From: Bradyrhizobium barranii subsp. apii
GTDB lineage: Bacteria; Pseudomonadota; Alphaproteobacteria; Rhizobiales; Xanthobacteraceae
Reading direction: 5' to 3'
Assembly (NCBI RefSeq): GCF_011516635.5
Contig: NZ_CP096255.1
Span: 2,230,501 to 2,294,500, forward strand
Length of the DNA stretch: 64,000 nucleotides
In this document: positions 35,644 to 44,083 of the stretch, piece by piece
How the letters are laid out: each line of letters opens with the position of its first letter
Numbering within the stretch: the first letter of the stretch is position 1
Notes under the pieces: model-generated
What the model was told of the DNA's origin: nothing
Database searches by the model: none
The model's input: the letters and a program-made list of their open reading frames with translations, nothing else
Made by a program: the position numbers and the translations under genes

Positions 35644-37080
35644 ATGCCGTCACGCCGCGGTTTCCTGCAGTCCGCCGGTTCGGTTGCCGCATTGGTCGCC
35701 ACCGGCGGCCGTGCGGCTCTCGCGGCGAGCCCAGGTGTCACCGAGCGTCTCGCCCGCTACATGGTCGCCGCGCGCGACCAGGAGCTGCCGGAGCAGGTGC
35801 TGCGTGAATGCAAGCACCGCATTCTCGATACGCTCGGCGCGATGGTTTCGGGCTCGCGAATGAAGCCGGGCGAAATGGCGCTGAAGTATGTGCGCACCCT
35901 CGGCGGCGATGCCCAGGCGTCCGTCGTCGGCTCCGATTTCCGGACCACGGCTGTTAACGCGGCGTTGGCGAACGCGATGTGTGCGCATGCCGACGAGACC
36001 GACGATTTCGAGCCCGTCACCAAGGCGCATCCGGGATGCTCGGTCGTGCCGGCTGCACTCGCGATTGGCGAGCGCGAGCATCGCAGCGGACAGGATTTCA
36101 TTCGCGCCGTCGCGCTCGGCTACGACCTGACCTGCCGGCTGCTGTTCGCTCTGGGTCCCGACCTCGTCCGCGGTTCGCATCGGAGTGCCGAAGGGACGTC
36201 ATCGACCTTCGGCGCGCTTGGTGCCGCCGCTTCGCTGGCGCGGTTAGATGAGAGGGGAATGCGCTACGCGATCTCCTACTCGTCGCAGCAGGTGTCCGGC
36301 CTCTGGAGCTGGGTGAAGGACCACGACCACATCGAGAAGGCGTTCGACTTCGCCGGCATGGGGGCCCGCAACGGCGTCATGGCGGTCGACATGGTGAAAG
36401 CGGGCCTCACCGGCGTCGACGACGTGCTCGATGGCACCCACAATCTCTTCATCGCGCTGTCGACCGATCCGAAGCCGGAGGAGATGGTGAAGGATCTCGG
36501 CAAGCGCTTCTATGTCACGGAGACCGCAATCAAGACCTTCTCGGTCGGCTATCCCATCCAGTCGCCGCTGGATGCGATGCTGACGTTGCGCAAGCAACAC
36601 AGCCTCGCGCCAGATAATGTGCGTAGCATGCTGGTCAAGTTGCCGACCGATGCGATGGGAATTGTGGGCGAGAGCGCGATGCCAGACGTCAACTGCCAGC
36701 ATCTCGTCGCTGTCGCGCTGGTCAAGGGCGCCGTGTCGTTCAACGACAGTCATGATGTCGCGCTGATGCACGATCCGAAAATCCTGGAGCAGCGCGCCAA
36801 GGTGACGCTGGCCGGCGACAAGGCACTGATGGACCCGGCAGCGCCACGCGGCGCTGTCGTCGAAGTGACATTGACCGATGGCAAGAAGGTCGAGCACTTC
36901 ACGAAGTATCCGCCGGGCACCAAGGAGAATCCGCTGAGCACGGAAGCAGTGGCGGCCAAGACGCGGGATCTGATTGCACCGGTATTGGGCAGTGACAGGG
37001 CCGAGAAGCTGATCGAGCAGATCGGCCATCTCGAACGGCTTGACGACGTCGGCAAGTTGAGGCCATTGCTGACGGCGTGA
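35644..37080 (+). CDS. MmgE/PrpD family protein with Tat leader (second of pair)
   Basis: 478 residues. MPSRRGFLQSAGSVAALVAT is an excellent twin-arginine signal (S-R-R-G-F-L-Q), followed by an AALAA cut region. The mature part shows CAHADETDDFEPVTKAHPG, STFGALGAAASLARL and SVGYPIQSPLDAML, the MmgE/PrpD pattern. It is clearly diverged from its upstream neighbour, so the pair may form a heteromer or catalyse successive steps. 17-bp spacing in the same operon. Confidence 0.88.
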   Translation: MPSRRGFLQSAGSVAALVATGGRAALAASPGVTERLARYMVAARDQELPEQVLRECKHRILDTLGAMVSGSRMKPGEMALKYVRTLGGDAQASVVGSDFRTTAVNAALANAMCAHADETDDFEPVTKAHPGCSVVPAALAIGEREHRSGQDFIRAVALGYDLTCRLLFALGPDLVRGSHRSAEGTSSTFGALGAAASLARLDERGMRYAISYSSQQVSGLWSWVKDHDHIEKAFDFAGMGARNGVMAVDMVKAGLTGVDDVLDGTHNLFIALSTDPKPEEMVKDLGKRFYVTETAIKTFSVGYPIQSPLDAMLTLRKQHSLAPDNVRSMLVKLPTDAMGIVGESAMPDVNCQHLVAVALVKGAVSFNDSHDVALMHDPKILEQRAKVTLAGDKALMDPAAPRGAVVEVTLTDGKKVEHFTKYPPGTKENPLSTEAVAAKTRDLIAPVLGSDRAEKLIEQIGHLERLDDVGKLRPLLTA

Positions 37081-37120
37081 TGAATCAATCAACAACAAGA
37101 CAAACATCAAGGAAGTGCCC

Positions 37121-38092
37121 ATGCGCGGCGTTATGCGACGCACCTTTCTGGCCGCCTGTGCGGCCGTTCTGTTCTCCGGCGCGGCTCTAGCGCAGGATTA
37201 TCCCTCCCGCCCCGTCAAGATCATCGTGCCGTTCCCGGCCGGCGGGTCCAACGACATCATCGCCCGCATCGTCGCGCAGAAGCTGACTGAACGGAACGGC
37301 CAGACCTTCCTCGTTGAGAACCGCGGCGGCGCCGGCGGCAATACCGGCGCCGAGACGGTGGCGAGCGCTGAGCCCGATGGCTACACCCTGCTGCTGACCG
37401 CGCCGCCTCCGCTGACGATCAACGGTTCGCTCTACAAGAAGCTGCCGTTCGATCCCGCCAAGGCCTTTGCGCCGGTGGCGCTGATCGCCTCGGTGCCGAT
37501 TGTGCTGGTCGTCAACCCGTCGGTGCAGGCGAAGAACGTCGGCGAGCTGATCGCGCTCGCCAAGGCCAAGCCCGGCTCGCTGAATTTCGGCTCGTCCGGC
37601 ATCGGCTCGACCAACCACCTCGCCGGCGAGCTGCTCAAGAGCATGGCCGGTGTGGACATCGTCCATGTGCCCTATCGCGGCGCCGCGCCGGCGATGAACG
37701 ATCTGCTCGCGGGCCAGATCCCCTTCATGTTCGACAACATGCCGGCGGTGCTGCCGCAGGTGCAGGGCAAGGCCATCAATGCGATCGCGGTTGCTGGTAC
37801 CAAGCGTGCGGAGGCGCTGCCTGATGTGCCGACCGTGGCTGACACCATTCCCGGCTTCGAGGCTTCGTCCTGGTTCGGACTGGTGGCGCCGGCCAAGACG
37901 CCCGCGCCCGCGCTCGCCAAGCTGAGTGGCGAACTCGAGACCATTCTGAAGATGCCGGATGTCAAGAAGCGGCTTGCCGAGCTTGGCGCCGAGCCCGGCA
38001 CGGTGTTTGGTCCGGCGTTCGGGCAGTTCATGGCGGACGAAACCACGAAGTGGGGCAAGCTCGTCAAGGCGTCCGGCGCCACAGTGGATTAG
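37121..38092 (+). CDS. Tripartite tricarboxylate transporter (Bug/TctC) solute-binding protein
   Basis: 323 residues. Signal peptide (MRGVMRRTFLAACAAVLFSG, cut near LAQD), then YPSRPVKIIVPFPAGGSNDI, ENRGGAGGNTGAE and DGYTLLL, all Bug-family hallmarks. ATG 37121 with AAGGAAG upstream is preferred to GTG 37115. No TctA/TctB membrane genes are here, so it may act with a distant TctAB or as a sensor. A carboxylate ligand would fit the operon. Confidence 0.93.
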   Translation: MRGVMRRTFLAACAAVLFSGAALAQDYPSRPVKIIVPFPAGGSNDIIARIVAQKLTERNGQTFLVENRGGAGGNTGAETVASAEPDGYTLLLTAPPPLTINGSLYKKLPFDPAKAFAPVALIASVPIVLVVNPSVQAKNVGELIALAKAKPGSLNFGSSGIGSTNHLAGELLKSMAGVDIVHVPYRGAAPAMNDLLAGQIPFMFDNMPAVLPQVQGKAINAIAVAGTKRAEALPDVPTVADTIPGFEASSWFGLVAPAKTPAPALAKLSGELETILKMPDVKKRLAELGAEPGTVFGPAFGQFMADETTKWGKLVKASGATVD

Positions 38093-38101
38093 GGTAGCGT
38101 C

Positions 38102-38890
38102 ATGGATCTCAATCTGGGCGGCAAGGTTGCCGTCGTTACCGGCGGCAGCATCGGTATCGGCCGTGCCATTGCCGCCGAACTCGCGCGCGAGCAGGCGCAT
38201 GTCGTCATCGTCGCCCGCGATGCCGAGCGGCTTGCGGCGTCGGCGCAGGAGATGTCGCGGGACACCGGCCGGCGCGTGATCGCCTGTGCCGGCGACATGA
38301 CCAAGCCTGACGACATAGCCCGTGCAATGACCACCGCGCGCGAGGCCTTCGGCCGCATCGATATCCTCGTCAACAACGCCGGCGCCTCGCCGATGGGCCG
38401 GATCGCGGAGACGCCCGACGCGACCTGGGCCAAGTCGATCGAGCTGAAGCTGCTCGGCTACATGCGCTGTGCACGCAATCTCCTGCCTGAAATGCGCGAC
38501 CGCCGCTGGGGCCGCGTCATCAACATCATCGGCCGCAGCGGCCACCAGCCGCGCGCGGCCTATATGGCCGGCGGCGCGGTCAATGCCGCGCTGCTGAACT
38601 TCACGCTGGCGCTTGCCGAGGAATGCGCGCCGGACAATGTGCTGGTCACCGGCGTCAATCCCGGACCGGTGCAGACCGATCGTTGGGACAGCCTCATCTC
38701 TCAAGGTGCGGCGATCGCGGGCCAGGATCAGGGCGCGACCAATGCTGCGGCGATCGCCTCGGTTCCGCTCGGCCGCGTCGGGCAGCCGCATGAAGTGTCC
38801 GGCATCGTCGCGTTCCTCTGTTCAGACCGCGCATCCTTCATTACTGGTACCTGCATCAATGTCGATGGCGGTGGAACGAGGTGTATCTGA
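38102..38890 (+). CDS. SDR-family protein lacking the catalytic lysine
   Basis: 262 residues with cofactor motif TGGSIGIGRAIA (about 13-24) and NNAGASPMGR. The active-site segment reads RAAYMAGGAVNAALLNF: Tyr154 is present, but position 158 is Gly where Y-x-x-x-K needs Lys. The serine position is in IIGRSGH. It may therefore be catalytically altered or use another proton relay. The stop shares a base with the hydrolase start (TGATG). Rossmann fold and operon membership are secure; the reaction is not. Confidence 0.88.
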   Translation: MDLNLGGKVAVVTGGSIGIGRAIAAELAREQAHVVIVARDAERLAASAQEMSRDTGRRVIACAGDMTKPDDIARAMTTAREAFGRIDILVNNAGASPMGRIAETPDATWAKSIELKLLGYMRCARNLLPEMRDRRWGRVINIIGRSGHQPRAAYMAGGAVNAALLNFTLALAEECAPDNVLVTGVNPGPVQTDRWDSLISQGAAIAGQDQGATNAAAIASVPLGRVGQPHEVSGIVAFLCSDRASFITGTCINVDGGGTRCI

Positions 38891-39708
38891 TGGGTAGCGA
38901 ACTGCGGAAGATCGGTGTCGGAGAGGATTGCGAGCTTGCGGTTCGCATCGACGACTATCTGCTGCCGTGGGACATCAAGCCGCCGGTCGTGATGCTGCAC
39001 GGGCTCGCCGAGAGCGGCGAGGCGTTCCGGCGCTGGGTGCCGTATTTCGCCACGCATCATCTGGTGGTGCGGCCTGACCTGCGCGGCTACGGCGATTCGA
39101 CGCCGATGCAGGGCACCTATGCCTATCGTTTCGCCGGTCTCGGCGACGACATCATCCGGATGCTGGACGCGCTGAAGCTCGATCGCGTTTTCCTGGTTGG
39201 CGGCAAGATCGGCGGCACGCTGGCGATGCACCTGACCGCAAAACACCCGGATCGCGTGATCGCAGTCGCCGCGGTCGGTGCGCCGGCCTCGCTCACCTCG
39301 TTCAACGAGCGTGCGCCGACCTGGCGCAAGCAGATCCGCGAGCAGGGCGTCGAGCCCTGGGTGCGCGAGACCACCGCAGGCCGTCTCGGCTCGTCGCTAC
39401 CCCCGGCAGCGCTCGACTGGTGGATCAAGCTGATGTCGAAGACCAAGGCTTCGACGCTGGAGGCATTCCTCCAGATGGTGCCGACCGTCGACGTCACCGA
39501 CGAACTTCCGTCCATCAAGCGTCCGACGCTGGTGATCACCACGACCGGCTCCGGTCTTGGCGACGTCGCCTCCGTGAAGGCGTGGCAGGAAACGATTCCG
39601 GGCTCGAAGCTGGAAGTGCTGCCGGGCGATTCCTATCACGTCGCCGCGACTGACCCGGACGCATGCGCGCAAAAAGTTCGCGCGTTCTTCGATCGCGTCG
39701 CGACTTAA
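38890..39708 (+). CDS. Alpha/beta-fold hydrolase-like protein with Lys at the nucleophile position
   Basis: 272 residues. Oxyanion motif VMLHGLAESGEAFRRW (about 34-49), DLRGYGDS, and late His in GDSYHVAAT are normal for the fold. The nucleophile elbow reads FLVGGKIGGTLAMHL: G-G-K-I-G puts Lys106 where G-x-S-x-G has Ser. Ordinary ester hydrolysis is therefore unlikely; a lyase-like, cofactor-free or binding role is possible. ATG 38890 is coupled to the SDR gene. Last gene before the strong terminator at 39715. Confidence 0.88.
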   Translation: MGSELRKIGVGEDCELAVRIDDYLLPWDIKPPVVMLHGLAESGEAFRRWVPYFATHHLVVRPDLRGYGDSTPMQGTYAYRFAGLGDDIIRMLDALKLDRVFLVGGKIGGTLAMHLTAKHPDRVIAVAAVGAPASLTSFNERAPTWRKQIREQGVEPWVRETTAGRLGSSLPPAALDWWIKLMSKTKASTLEAFLQMVPTVDVTDELPSIKRPTLVITTTGSGLGDVASVKAWQETIPGSKLEVLPGDSYHVAATDPDACAQKVRAFFDRVAT

Positions 39709-39714
39709 GACGTA

Positions 39715-39739
39715 CAGGGCGGGCCATTGGCCCGCCCTG
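39715..39739 (+). terminator. Strong hairpin terminator
   Basis: CAGGGCGGGCC and GGCCCGCCCTG form a perfect 11-bp stem with a 3-base ATT loop, six bases after the hydrolase stop, followed by CATTTGGCTCT. The stem is very stable but the T-run is weak. It marks the end of the 31801-39708 operon. Confidence 0.7.
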
Positions 39740-39796
39740 CATTTGGCTCTAAGACTACCGTTCGACAAGAAACGGCAAATATCAGGGAGTGAAGCC

Positions 39797-40588
39797 ATGA
39801 CAAAAACCACGCGACGCAGCGTGCTCACGGCCGCAGCCGCGATGACGGCGGCGGGCCTCACTGAGGTGACGTCGGCTGCGGCGCACGTCGCACCCAAGCC
39901 GATCTTCCCGGTGCCGATGGTTTCGATCCCGATCGTCGGCGAAACGAGTGTGTTCCAGGTCCGCCGCATCTACTGCATCGGCCGCAACTATGCCGCGCAC
40001 GCGATCGAGCGGGGCTCGGATCCGAACCGCGAGCCGCCGTTCTTCTTCCAGAAGCCGACGGATGCTATCCAGAACGTTGCGGTGGGCGAGGTCGCCGACC
40101 ATCCCTATCCGTCGCTGACCAAGAACTATCATCACGAGGTCGAACTGGTCGCCGCGCTGAAATCGGGAGGCACCAACATCCCGGCCGACAAGGCGCTCGA
40201 TCACGTCTATGGCTACGCGCTCGGCCTCGACATGACCCGGCGCGATCTCCAGAACGGCATGGCCGCGGAAAAGAAGCCCTGGGAGATCGGCAAGAGCTTT
40301 GACCACGCCGCGGTGATCGGGCCGATCCATCCGGCCAGCAAGACCGGCCATTTCGAGAAGGGCGCCATTTCGCTCGCGATCAACGGCACGGTGAAACAGA
40401 ACTCGGATCTCAGCAAGATGATCTGGAGCGTCGCCGAGCAGATAGCAAAGCTCTCCGAAGCGTTCGAGCTGAAAGCCGGCGACATCATCTATTCCGGCAC
40501 GCCGGAGAATGTCGGCCCGGTGGTGAAGGGCGACGTGCTCTTGTGCAAGCTCGAGGGCTTGCCGGATATGTCGATCAAGATCGTTTAA
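39797..40588 (+). CDS. Fumarylacetoacetate hydrolase (FAH) family protein with Tat-like leader
   Basis: 263 residues. MTKTTRRSVLTAAAAMTAAG is a twin-arginine-like leader, unusual for this normally cytosolic family. The FAH core is complete: YCIGRNYAAHA, FFFQKPTDA, the metal-binding HHEVELVAAL (two Glu) and GLDMTRRDLQ (Asp), then YSGTPENVGPV. Such enzymes hydrolyse or decarboxylate beta-diketo or oxalo acids, for example acylpyruvates. It has its own ribosome site (GGGAGTGAAG) after the terminator. Export is inferred from the leader only. Confidence 0.88.
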   Translation: MTKTTRRSVLTAAAAMTAAGLTEVTSAAAHVAPKPIFPVPMVSIPIVGETSVFQVRRIYCIGRNYAAHAIERGSDPNREPPFFFQKPTDAIQNVAVGEVADHPYPSLTKNYHHEVELVAALKSGGTNIPADKALDHVYGYALGLDMTRRDLQNGMAAEKKPWEIGKSFDHAAVIGPIHPASKTGHFEKGAISLAINGTVKQNSDLSKMIWSVAEQIAKLSEAFELKAGDIIYSGTPENVGPVVKGDVLLCKLEGLPDMSIKIV

Positions 40589-40625
40589 CCGATCCCTGCA
40601 GCCATTATCGCGTCGGGAGGTGCTC

Positions 40626-41408
40626 ATGTTGCAGCATGCTGTGATCGCCACGTTGGGTCTGACCTTTGCGATCACCGTTGCAAAGGCCGAAGGCCCCGTC
40701 GACGTCGCGCCGACGGGAGCGCTCCGCGTAGCGGTGGCCGTCGGCCCGGCCGCGTCGGCCTTCTGGACCACGCGCGATCCTTCCACCGGAAAGCCGCGCG
40801 GCGTCACCGTCGAGCTCGCTAGGGCCGCCGCTGACAAGCTGCACGTTCCGCTCCAACTCGTCGAATATCAGAGCTCCGACGAGATCGCCGCGGCCAGCAG
40901 TAAGGACGTCTGGGATCTCTCCTTCATGCCGGCGGACGTCAAGCGCGAGGCGTTCGTGGACCAGGGTCCGGCTTACGTCGCCTATATGAGCGGCTATCTC
41001 ATCCGCGCCGGATCGGTCATCCGCTCGGTTGCGGATGTCGATCGCGCCGGCATGCGGGTCGGCTGCATCGAGGGAACATCGACGTCACGCACGGTCGAGA
41101 AATCCTTGAAGCAGGCGAAGCTGACAAAGTTCGTGAAGCCGGAAGAGGCGGCCGAATTGATCGGCAAGGGGCAGCTCGATGCTCTGGCGATGGGCATGGG
41201 AGCTCTGGAAGACCTTTCGCGTAAGCTGCCCGGAACCAAGGTGCTGGATGAGGTGATCCAGTCGACCGGCGTGGTTGTGGTCGTTCCCAAGGGCAAGGCC
41301 GTGGCGAAGGCCTGGGCGGCGCGCTTCCTGGATGAAGCCAAGGTAGACGGCACCGTGCGTCGTGCGCTCGATGGTAACGGATTTACCGGCGACAAGATCG
41401 CGCCGTGA
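40626..41408 (+). CDS. ABC-type (family 3) substrate-binding protein
   Basis: 260 residues with a signal peptide (MLQHAVIATLGLTFAITVAK, cut after AKA). The mature protein begins GALRVAVAVGPAASAFW, and has KPRGVTVELARAAADKL and RAGMRVGCIEGTSTSRTVEK, the family-3 (PBPb) pattern. No permease or ATPase genes adjoin it. ATG 40626 follows GGGAGG. Together with the FAH gene 37 bp upstream it may form a short operon. Ligand unknown. Confidence 0.88.
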   Translation: MLQHAVIATLGLTFAITVAKAEGPVDVAPTGALRVAVAVGPAASAFWTTRDPSTGKPRGVTVELARAAADKLHVPLQLVEYQSSDEIAAASSKDVWDLSFMPADVKREAFVDQGPAYVAYMSGYLIRAGSVIRSVADVDRAGMRVGCIEGTSTSRTVEKSLKQAKLTKFVKPEEAAELIGKGQLDALAMGMGALEDLSRKLPGTKVLDEVIQSTGVVVVVPKGKAVAKAWAARFLDEAKVDGTVRRALDGNGFTGDKIAP

Positions 41409-41413
41409 TCTGG

Positions 41414-41442
41414 CCCCGCTGGAACCGCGAATGGCGGCGGGG
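41414..41442 (+). terminator. Candidate hairpin after the binding-protein gene
   Basis: CCCCGC (41414-41419) pairs with GCGGGG (41437-41442), with an inner CCGC/GCGG pairing. It starts five bases after the stop codon and lacks a T-run. Confidence 0.35.
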
Positions 41443-41551
41443 GTCTCTGAATTGCCGGAGTTCCATCGGCCATTGCCCCGTGTTGGGCAACGAACAAACC
41501 TCGTGCGGCCATATTTGAGTAAGAGTGATCTCCCGAGAGGGAGGCGCTCCG

Positions 41552-41968
41552 ATGAAGAAAGTTTTGATCACTGCGGTCGTGCTGCTGGCTGGCGTGCCCG
41601 CGAGCGCCGTTGCGCAGGAGCGCGCTGGTGCTGCGGCGATAGGCGCCGTGTCCGGGGCCGTCGTGCTCGGTCCGGTCGGTGCGGTCGCGGGTGCAGTGAT
41701 TGGCTATACCGCCGGTCCTTCAATCGCGAGGTCATGGGGCGTGAGAGGTTCGCGGTCGGCAAGACACCAGCAGCCGCCACGCCGCGAGGCGTACCGCGCA
41801 GCCGCGACCGGCGCTCCGCCGCGCGCACGTGAGGCGATGAATGCCAACGGCCAGATCAGAGCTGCCAGCAATCCGCCGGCTCAAGCCGCGCCCCCAGTGC
41901 AGCCAGTTCAAGCTGCCCCGGCTCCGCCGGCGGAGACTTCGACCCCGCCCGTTCAGGGACTCGAATGA
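41552..41968 (+). CDS. Small exported glycine-zipper-like protein, function unknown
   Basis: 138 residues. Signal peptide MKKVLITAVVLLAGVPASAV (cut near VAQE), then a Gly/Ala-rich membrane-compatible stretch AAIGAVSGAVVLGPVGAVAG with G-x-x-x-G spacing, followed by basic and Pro/Ala/Gln-rich tail. Such proteins sit in the periplasm or outer membrane. ATG 41552 follows GAGGGAGG; the in-frame GTG 41525 does not. No named family is recognised. Convergent with the IclR gene ten bases away. Confidence 0.75.
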   Translation: MKKVLITAVVLLAGVPASAVAQERAGAAAIGAVSGAVVLGPVGAVAGAVIGYTAGPSIARSWGVRGSRSARHQQPPRREAYRAAATGAPPRAREAMNANGQIRAASNPPAQAAPPVQPVQAAPAPPAETSTPPVQGLE

Positions 41969-41978
41969 GGCTCCGGCT

Positions 41979-42716
41979 TTAGGCCGCGGTCGTCTTCGGC
42001 CGCAGCCGGTCGACGGTCCGTGCGATCAGGGCGGCCACCTCCGGCACTTTTGGACCAATGCGAAATTCCGGCCCTGCGACGACGACGGAGAGCCGGCGAT
42101 CACCGATCGGCAGTGGGATCGCCGCGCCGGCGAGGTCGCGGCTGTAATCGGCGAAGCTCTGGCAGTAGCCGCGCGCGATCGAATTGCGCAGCTCGATCTC
42201 GACCGCCTCGATGCTGATCGGCGTCGAGGGCCCGTATTGCTTGAACTCGATCTTGCGATAGACGGAGTCGCGCTCTTCCTGCGAATATTGCAGCAGCAGT
42301 GCGCGGCCGCTGGCGTGGATCGGCACGCGGTGGCCGATGGTCGCGAAATAGCGGATCGCGGCCTGGGATTCGACGACGTCGATGAACACCGCCATCACGC
42401 CGGCCGGCGCCACGATGGATGCAGTCTCGCCGGTCTCGGCGGAGAGATCTGCGATCAGCTGATGCGTCCACGGCGGCAGCGGCTCGACCTCGGAGATCAT
42501 CCGTGCCATCGCCAGCCAGCGCGGCGTCGGATAGAATCCGGCGCGCGGCCGCGGCTCATAGAGGTAGCCCTTCTCGGACAGCGTCGCGAGCAGGTTGAAG
42601 GTCGACGAGCGCGGCCAGCCGAAATGATCGGCGATCTCGGCAAGCGTCGCCGGCTTCCTCGTTTGCGCGAAGAATTCCATGATCTCCAGGACGTTGGCGG
42701 CTTGGCGAACGATCAT
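41979..42716 (-). CDS. IclR family transcriptional regulator
   Basis: 245 residues. The N-terminal winged helix reads LAEIADHFGWPRSSTFNLLATL (seen as LAEIADHFGW and SSTFNLLATL, about 20-42). The IclR effector domain has ETGETASIVAPAG, HASGRALLLQYS and GYCQSFADYSRDLAGAAIPL. It is 17 bp downstream of the CitE-like gene on the same strand and is the likely regulator of the divergent CoA-transferase/TRAP gene sets, perhaps through the TTCATAT-containing sites at 45301-45420. Confidence 0.93.
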   Translation of the reverse strand: MIVRQAANVLEIMEFFAQTRKPATLAEIADHFGWPRSSTFNLLATLSEKGYLYEPRPRAGFYPTPRWLAMARMISEVEPLPPWTHQLIADLSAETGETASIVAPAGVMAVFIDVVESQAAIRYFATIGHRVPIHASGRALLLQYSQEERDSVYRKIEFKQYGPSTPISIEAVEIELRNSIARGYCQSFADYSRDLAGAAIPLPIGDRRLSVVVAGPEFRIGPKVPEVAALIARTVDRLRPKTTAA

Positions 42717-42733
42717 GGTGGCGGCGTTCCAAT

Positions 42734-43585
42734 CTAGGTCTGGCCGAGGATCTTCTTCGCGGCGCGAAGGTGCGGCTTGTCGATCATCTGGCCGTCGAGC
42801 CGCAGCGTGCCGGAGTTCGGATTGTTCGCGAATGCGGCGATCACTTTTTCCGCCCAGGTGCGCTCAGCCTCGGTCGGCTCGAATGCCGCGTTGACGACGT
42901 CGACATGTTTCGGATGGATCAGCGCCTTCGCCGAAAAACCGTCACGCCGCGCGGCGCGCGTTTCCTGCTCGAGGCCGGCGAGGTTGTCGATGTCGGTATA
43001 GACGGTGTCGATCGGCGCGACCTCGGCCGCGGCCGCCGCCATCAGGCAGAGATCGCGCGCGAGGCGGTAGGGGCTGTGGAACACGCCGCCCGAGGCCTTT
43101 TCCGTGGCGCCGAGCGAGGCCGAGAGATCTTCCGCACCCCACATCAGGCCTGCGAGGCGGGGGGAGCAGCCCTTGTAGCTGCCAAGCCCAAAGATCGAGC
43201 TGGCGGTTTCGGTGGCGACGCAAACGATGCGGGTCGCGCCGACGGTGATGCCGGCGGCTGCTTCCAAGGCTTCGAGCCAGGTCGCAACCTGGCGCACGTC
43301 ATCGCCGCCTTGCGATTTCGGCAGCACGATGCCGTCGGGCTTGCCGGGCATCACCGCGGCGAGATCGGTGAGCGTCAGGCCGGTGTCGAGCGCGTTGACG
43401 CGGACATAGAGCTGATGCGGGCCGGGGCGGCCCTTCAGCATCGCAAGCGTCAGCCCGCGCGCTTCCGGCTTCTTGTCGGTGACGACGGAATCCTCGAGAT
43501 CGATGATCAGCGCGTCGGCCTTGCCTTCGCTCGCCTTCTCGAATTTGCGCGGGGAGTCCCCCGGCACGAACAGCATCGAACGCAT
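42734..43585 (-). CDS. CitE/HpcH-family CoA-ester lyase (citramalyl/malyl-CoA lyase-like)
   Basis: 283 residues starting MRSMLFVPGDSPRKFEKA. The metal-binding Glu/Asp motifs are IIDLEDSVV (about 30-38) and MWGAEDLSASLGA; KSQGGDDV and IHPKHVDVVNAAF complete the family pattern. Stand-alone CitE-like proteins cleave malyl-, methylmalyl- or citramalyl-CoA to acetyl-CoA or propionyl-CoA plus an oxo-acid. ATG 43585 shares a base with the MaoC stop. With MaoC and CaiB genes this gives activation, hydration and cleavage steps. Confidence 0.9.
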   Translation of the reverse strand: MRSMLFVPGDSPRKFEKASEGKADALIIDLEDSVVTDKKPEARGLTLAMLKGRPGPHQLYVRVNALDTGLTLTDLAAVMPGKPDGIVLPKSQGGDDVRQVATWLEALEAAAGITVGATRIVCVATETASSIFGLGSYKGCSPRLAGLMWGAEDLSASLGATEKASGGVFHSPYRLARDLCLMAAAAAEVAPIDTVYTDIDNLAGLEQETRAARRDGFSAKALIHPKHVDVVNAAFEPTEAERTWAEKVIAAFANNPNSGTLRLDGQMIDKPHLRAAKKILGQT

Positions 43586-44037
43586 CAGACCGGCCTCTTG
43601 TGCATCATCGCCATGCGGCGGCATTTGCCGACGATCTCGTCGTTCTGGTTCAAGGCGTGGTGCTCGAACTCGACGATACCCGCTCTCGGGCGCGATTTGG
43701 ATTCCCTCAACGAAAGCACCTTCGTCGTCGCCCGCAAGGTGTCGCCATGGAAGACCGGTTTTGGGAACGTGACGTCGGTCATGCCGAGATTGGCAACGGT
43801 GGTCCCCATGGTCGTATCATAGACCGTCATGCCGATCATGATGCCGAGGGTGTAAAGGCTGTTGAAAATGCGCTGGCCGAACTCGGTCTTTTCAGCGAAA
43901 TGCGCGTCGATATGCAGCGGCTGCGGGTTGAGCGTCAGCAGGCTGAACATGGTGTTGTCCATCTCCGTGACGGTCCGGGTCAGCGGATGCCTGAACTCCT
44001 GGCCCACGGAAAAGTCCTCGAAATAAAGTCCGGCCAT
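43585..44037 (-). CDS. MaoC-like enoyl-CoA hydratase (mesaconyl/itaconyl-CoA hydratase-like)
   Basis: 150 residues, a single hotdog domain. The active-site segment is SLLTLNPQPLHIDAHFAEKT (about 32-51), resembling the T-x-N-x-x-P-L-H-x-D version seen in CitE-associated hydratases instead of the usual G-D-x-N-P-x-H. VTFPKPVFHGDTLRA follows as in R-specific hydratases. It would add water to the double bond of a branched dicarboxylyl-CoA. ATG 44037 is used; the upstream open frame is the shadow of the CoA-transferase. Confidence 0.88.
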   Translation of the reverse strand: MAGLYFEDFSVGQEFRHPLTRTVTEMDNTMFSLLTLNPQPLHIDAHFAEKTEFGQRIFNSLYTLGIMIGMTVYDTTMGTTVANLGMTDVTFPKPVFHGDTLRATTKVLSLRESKSRPRAGIVEFEHHALNQNDEIVGKCRRMAMMHKRPV

Positions 44038-44083
44038 CGCGGTTTCCTCCCTGTATTGCTGCGATTCTGGCCAGCGCTGTCCC

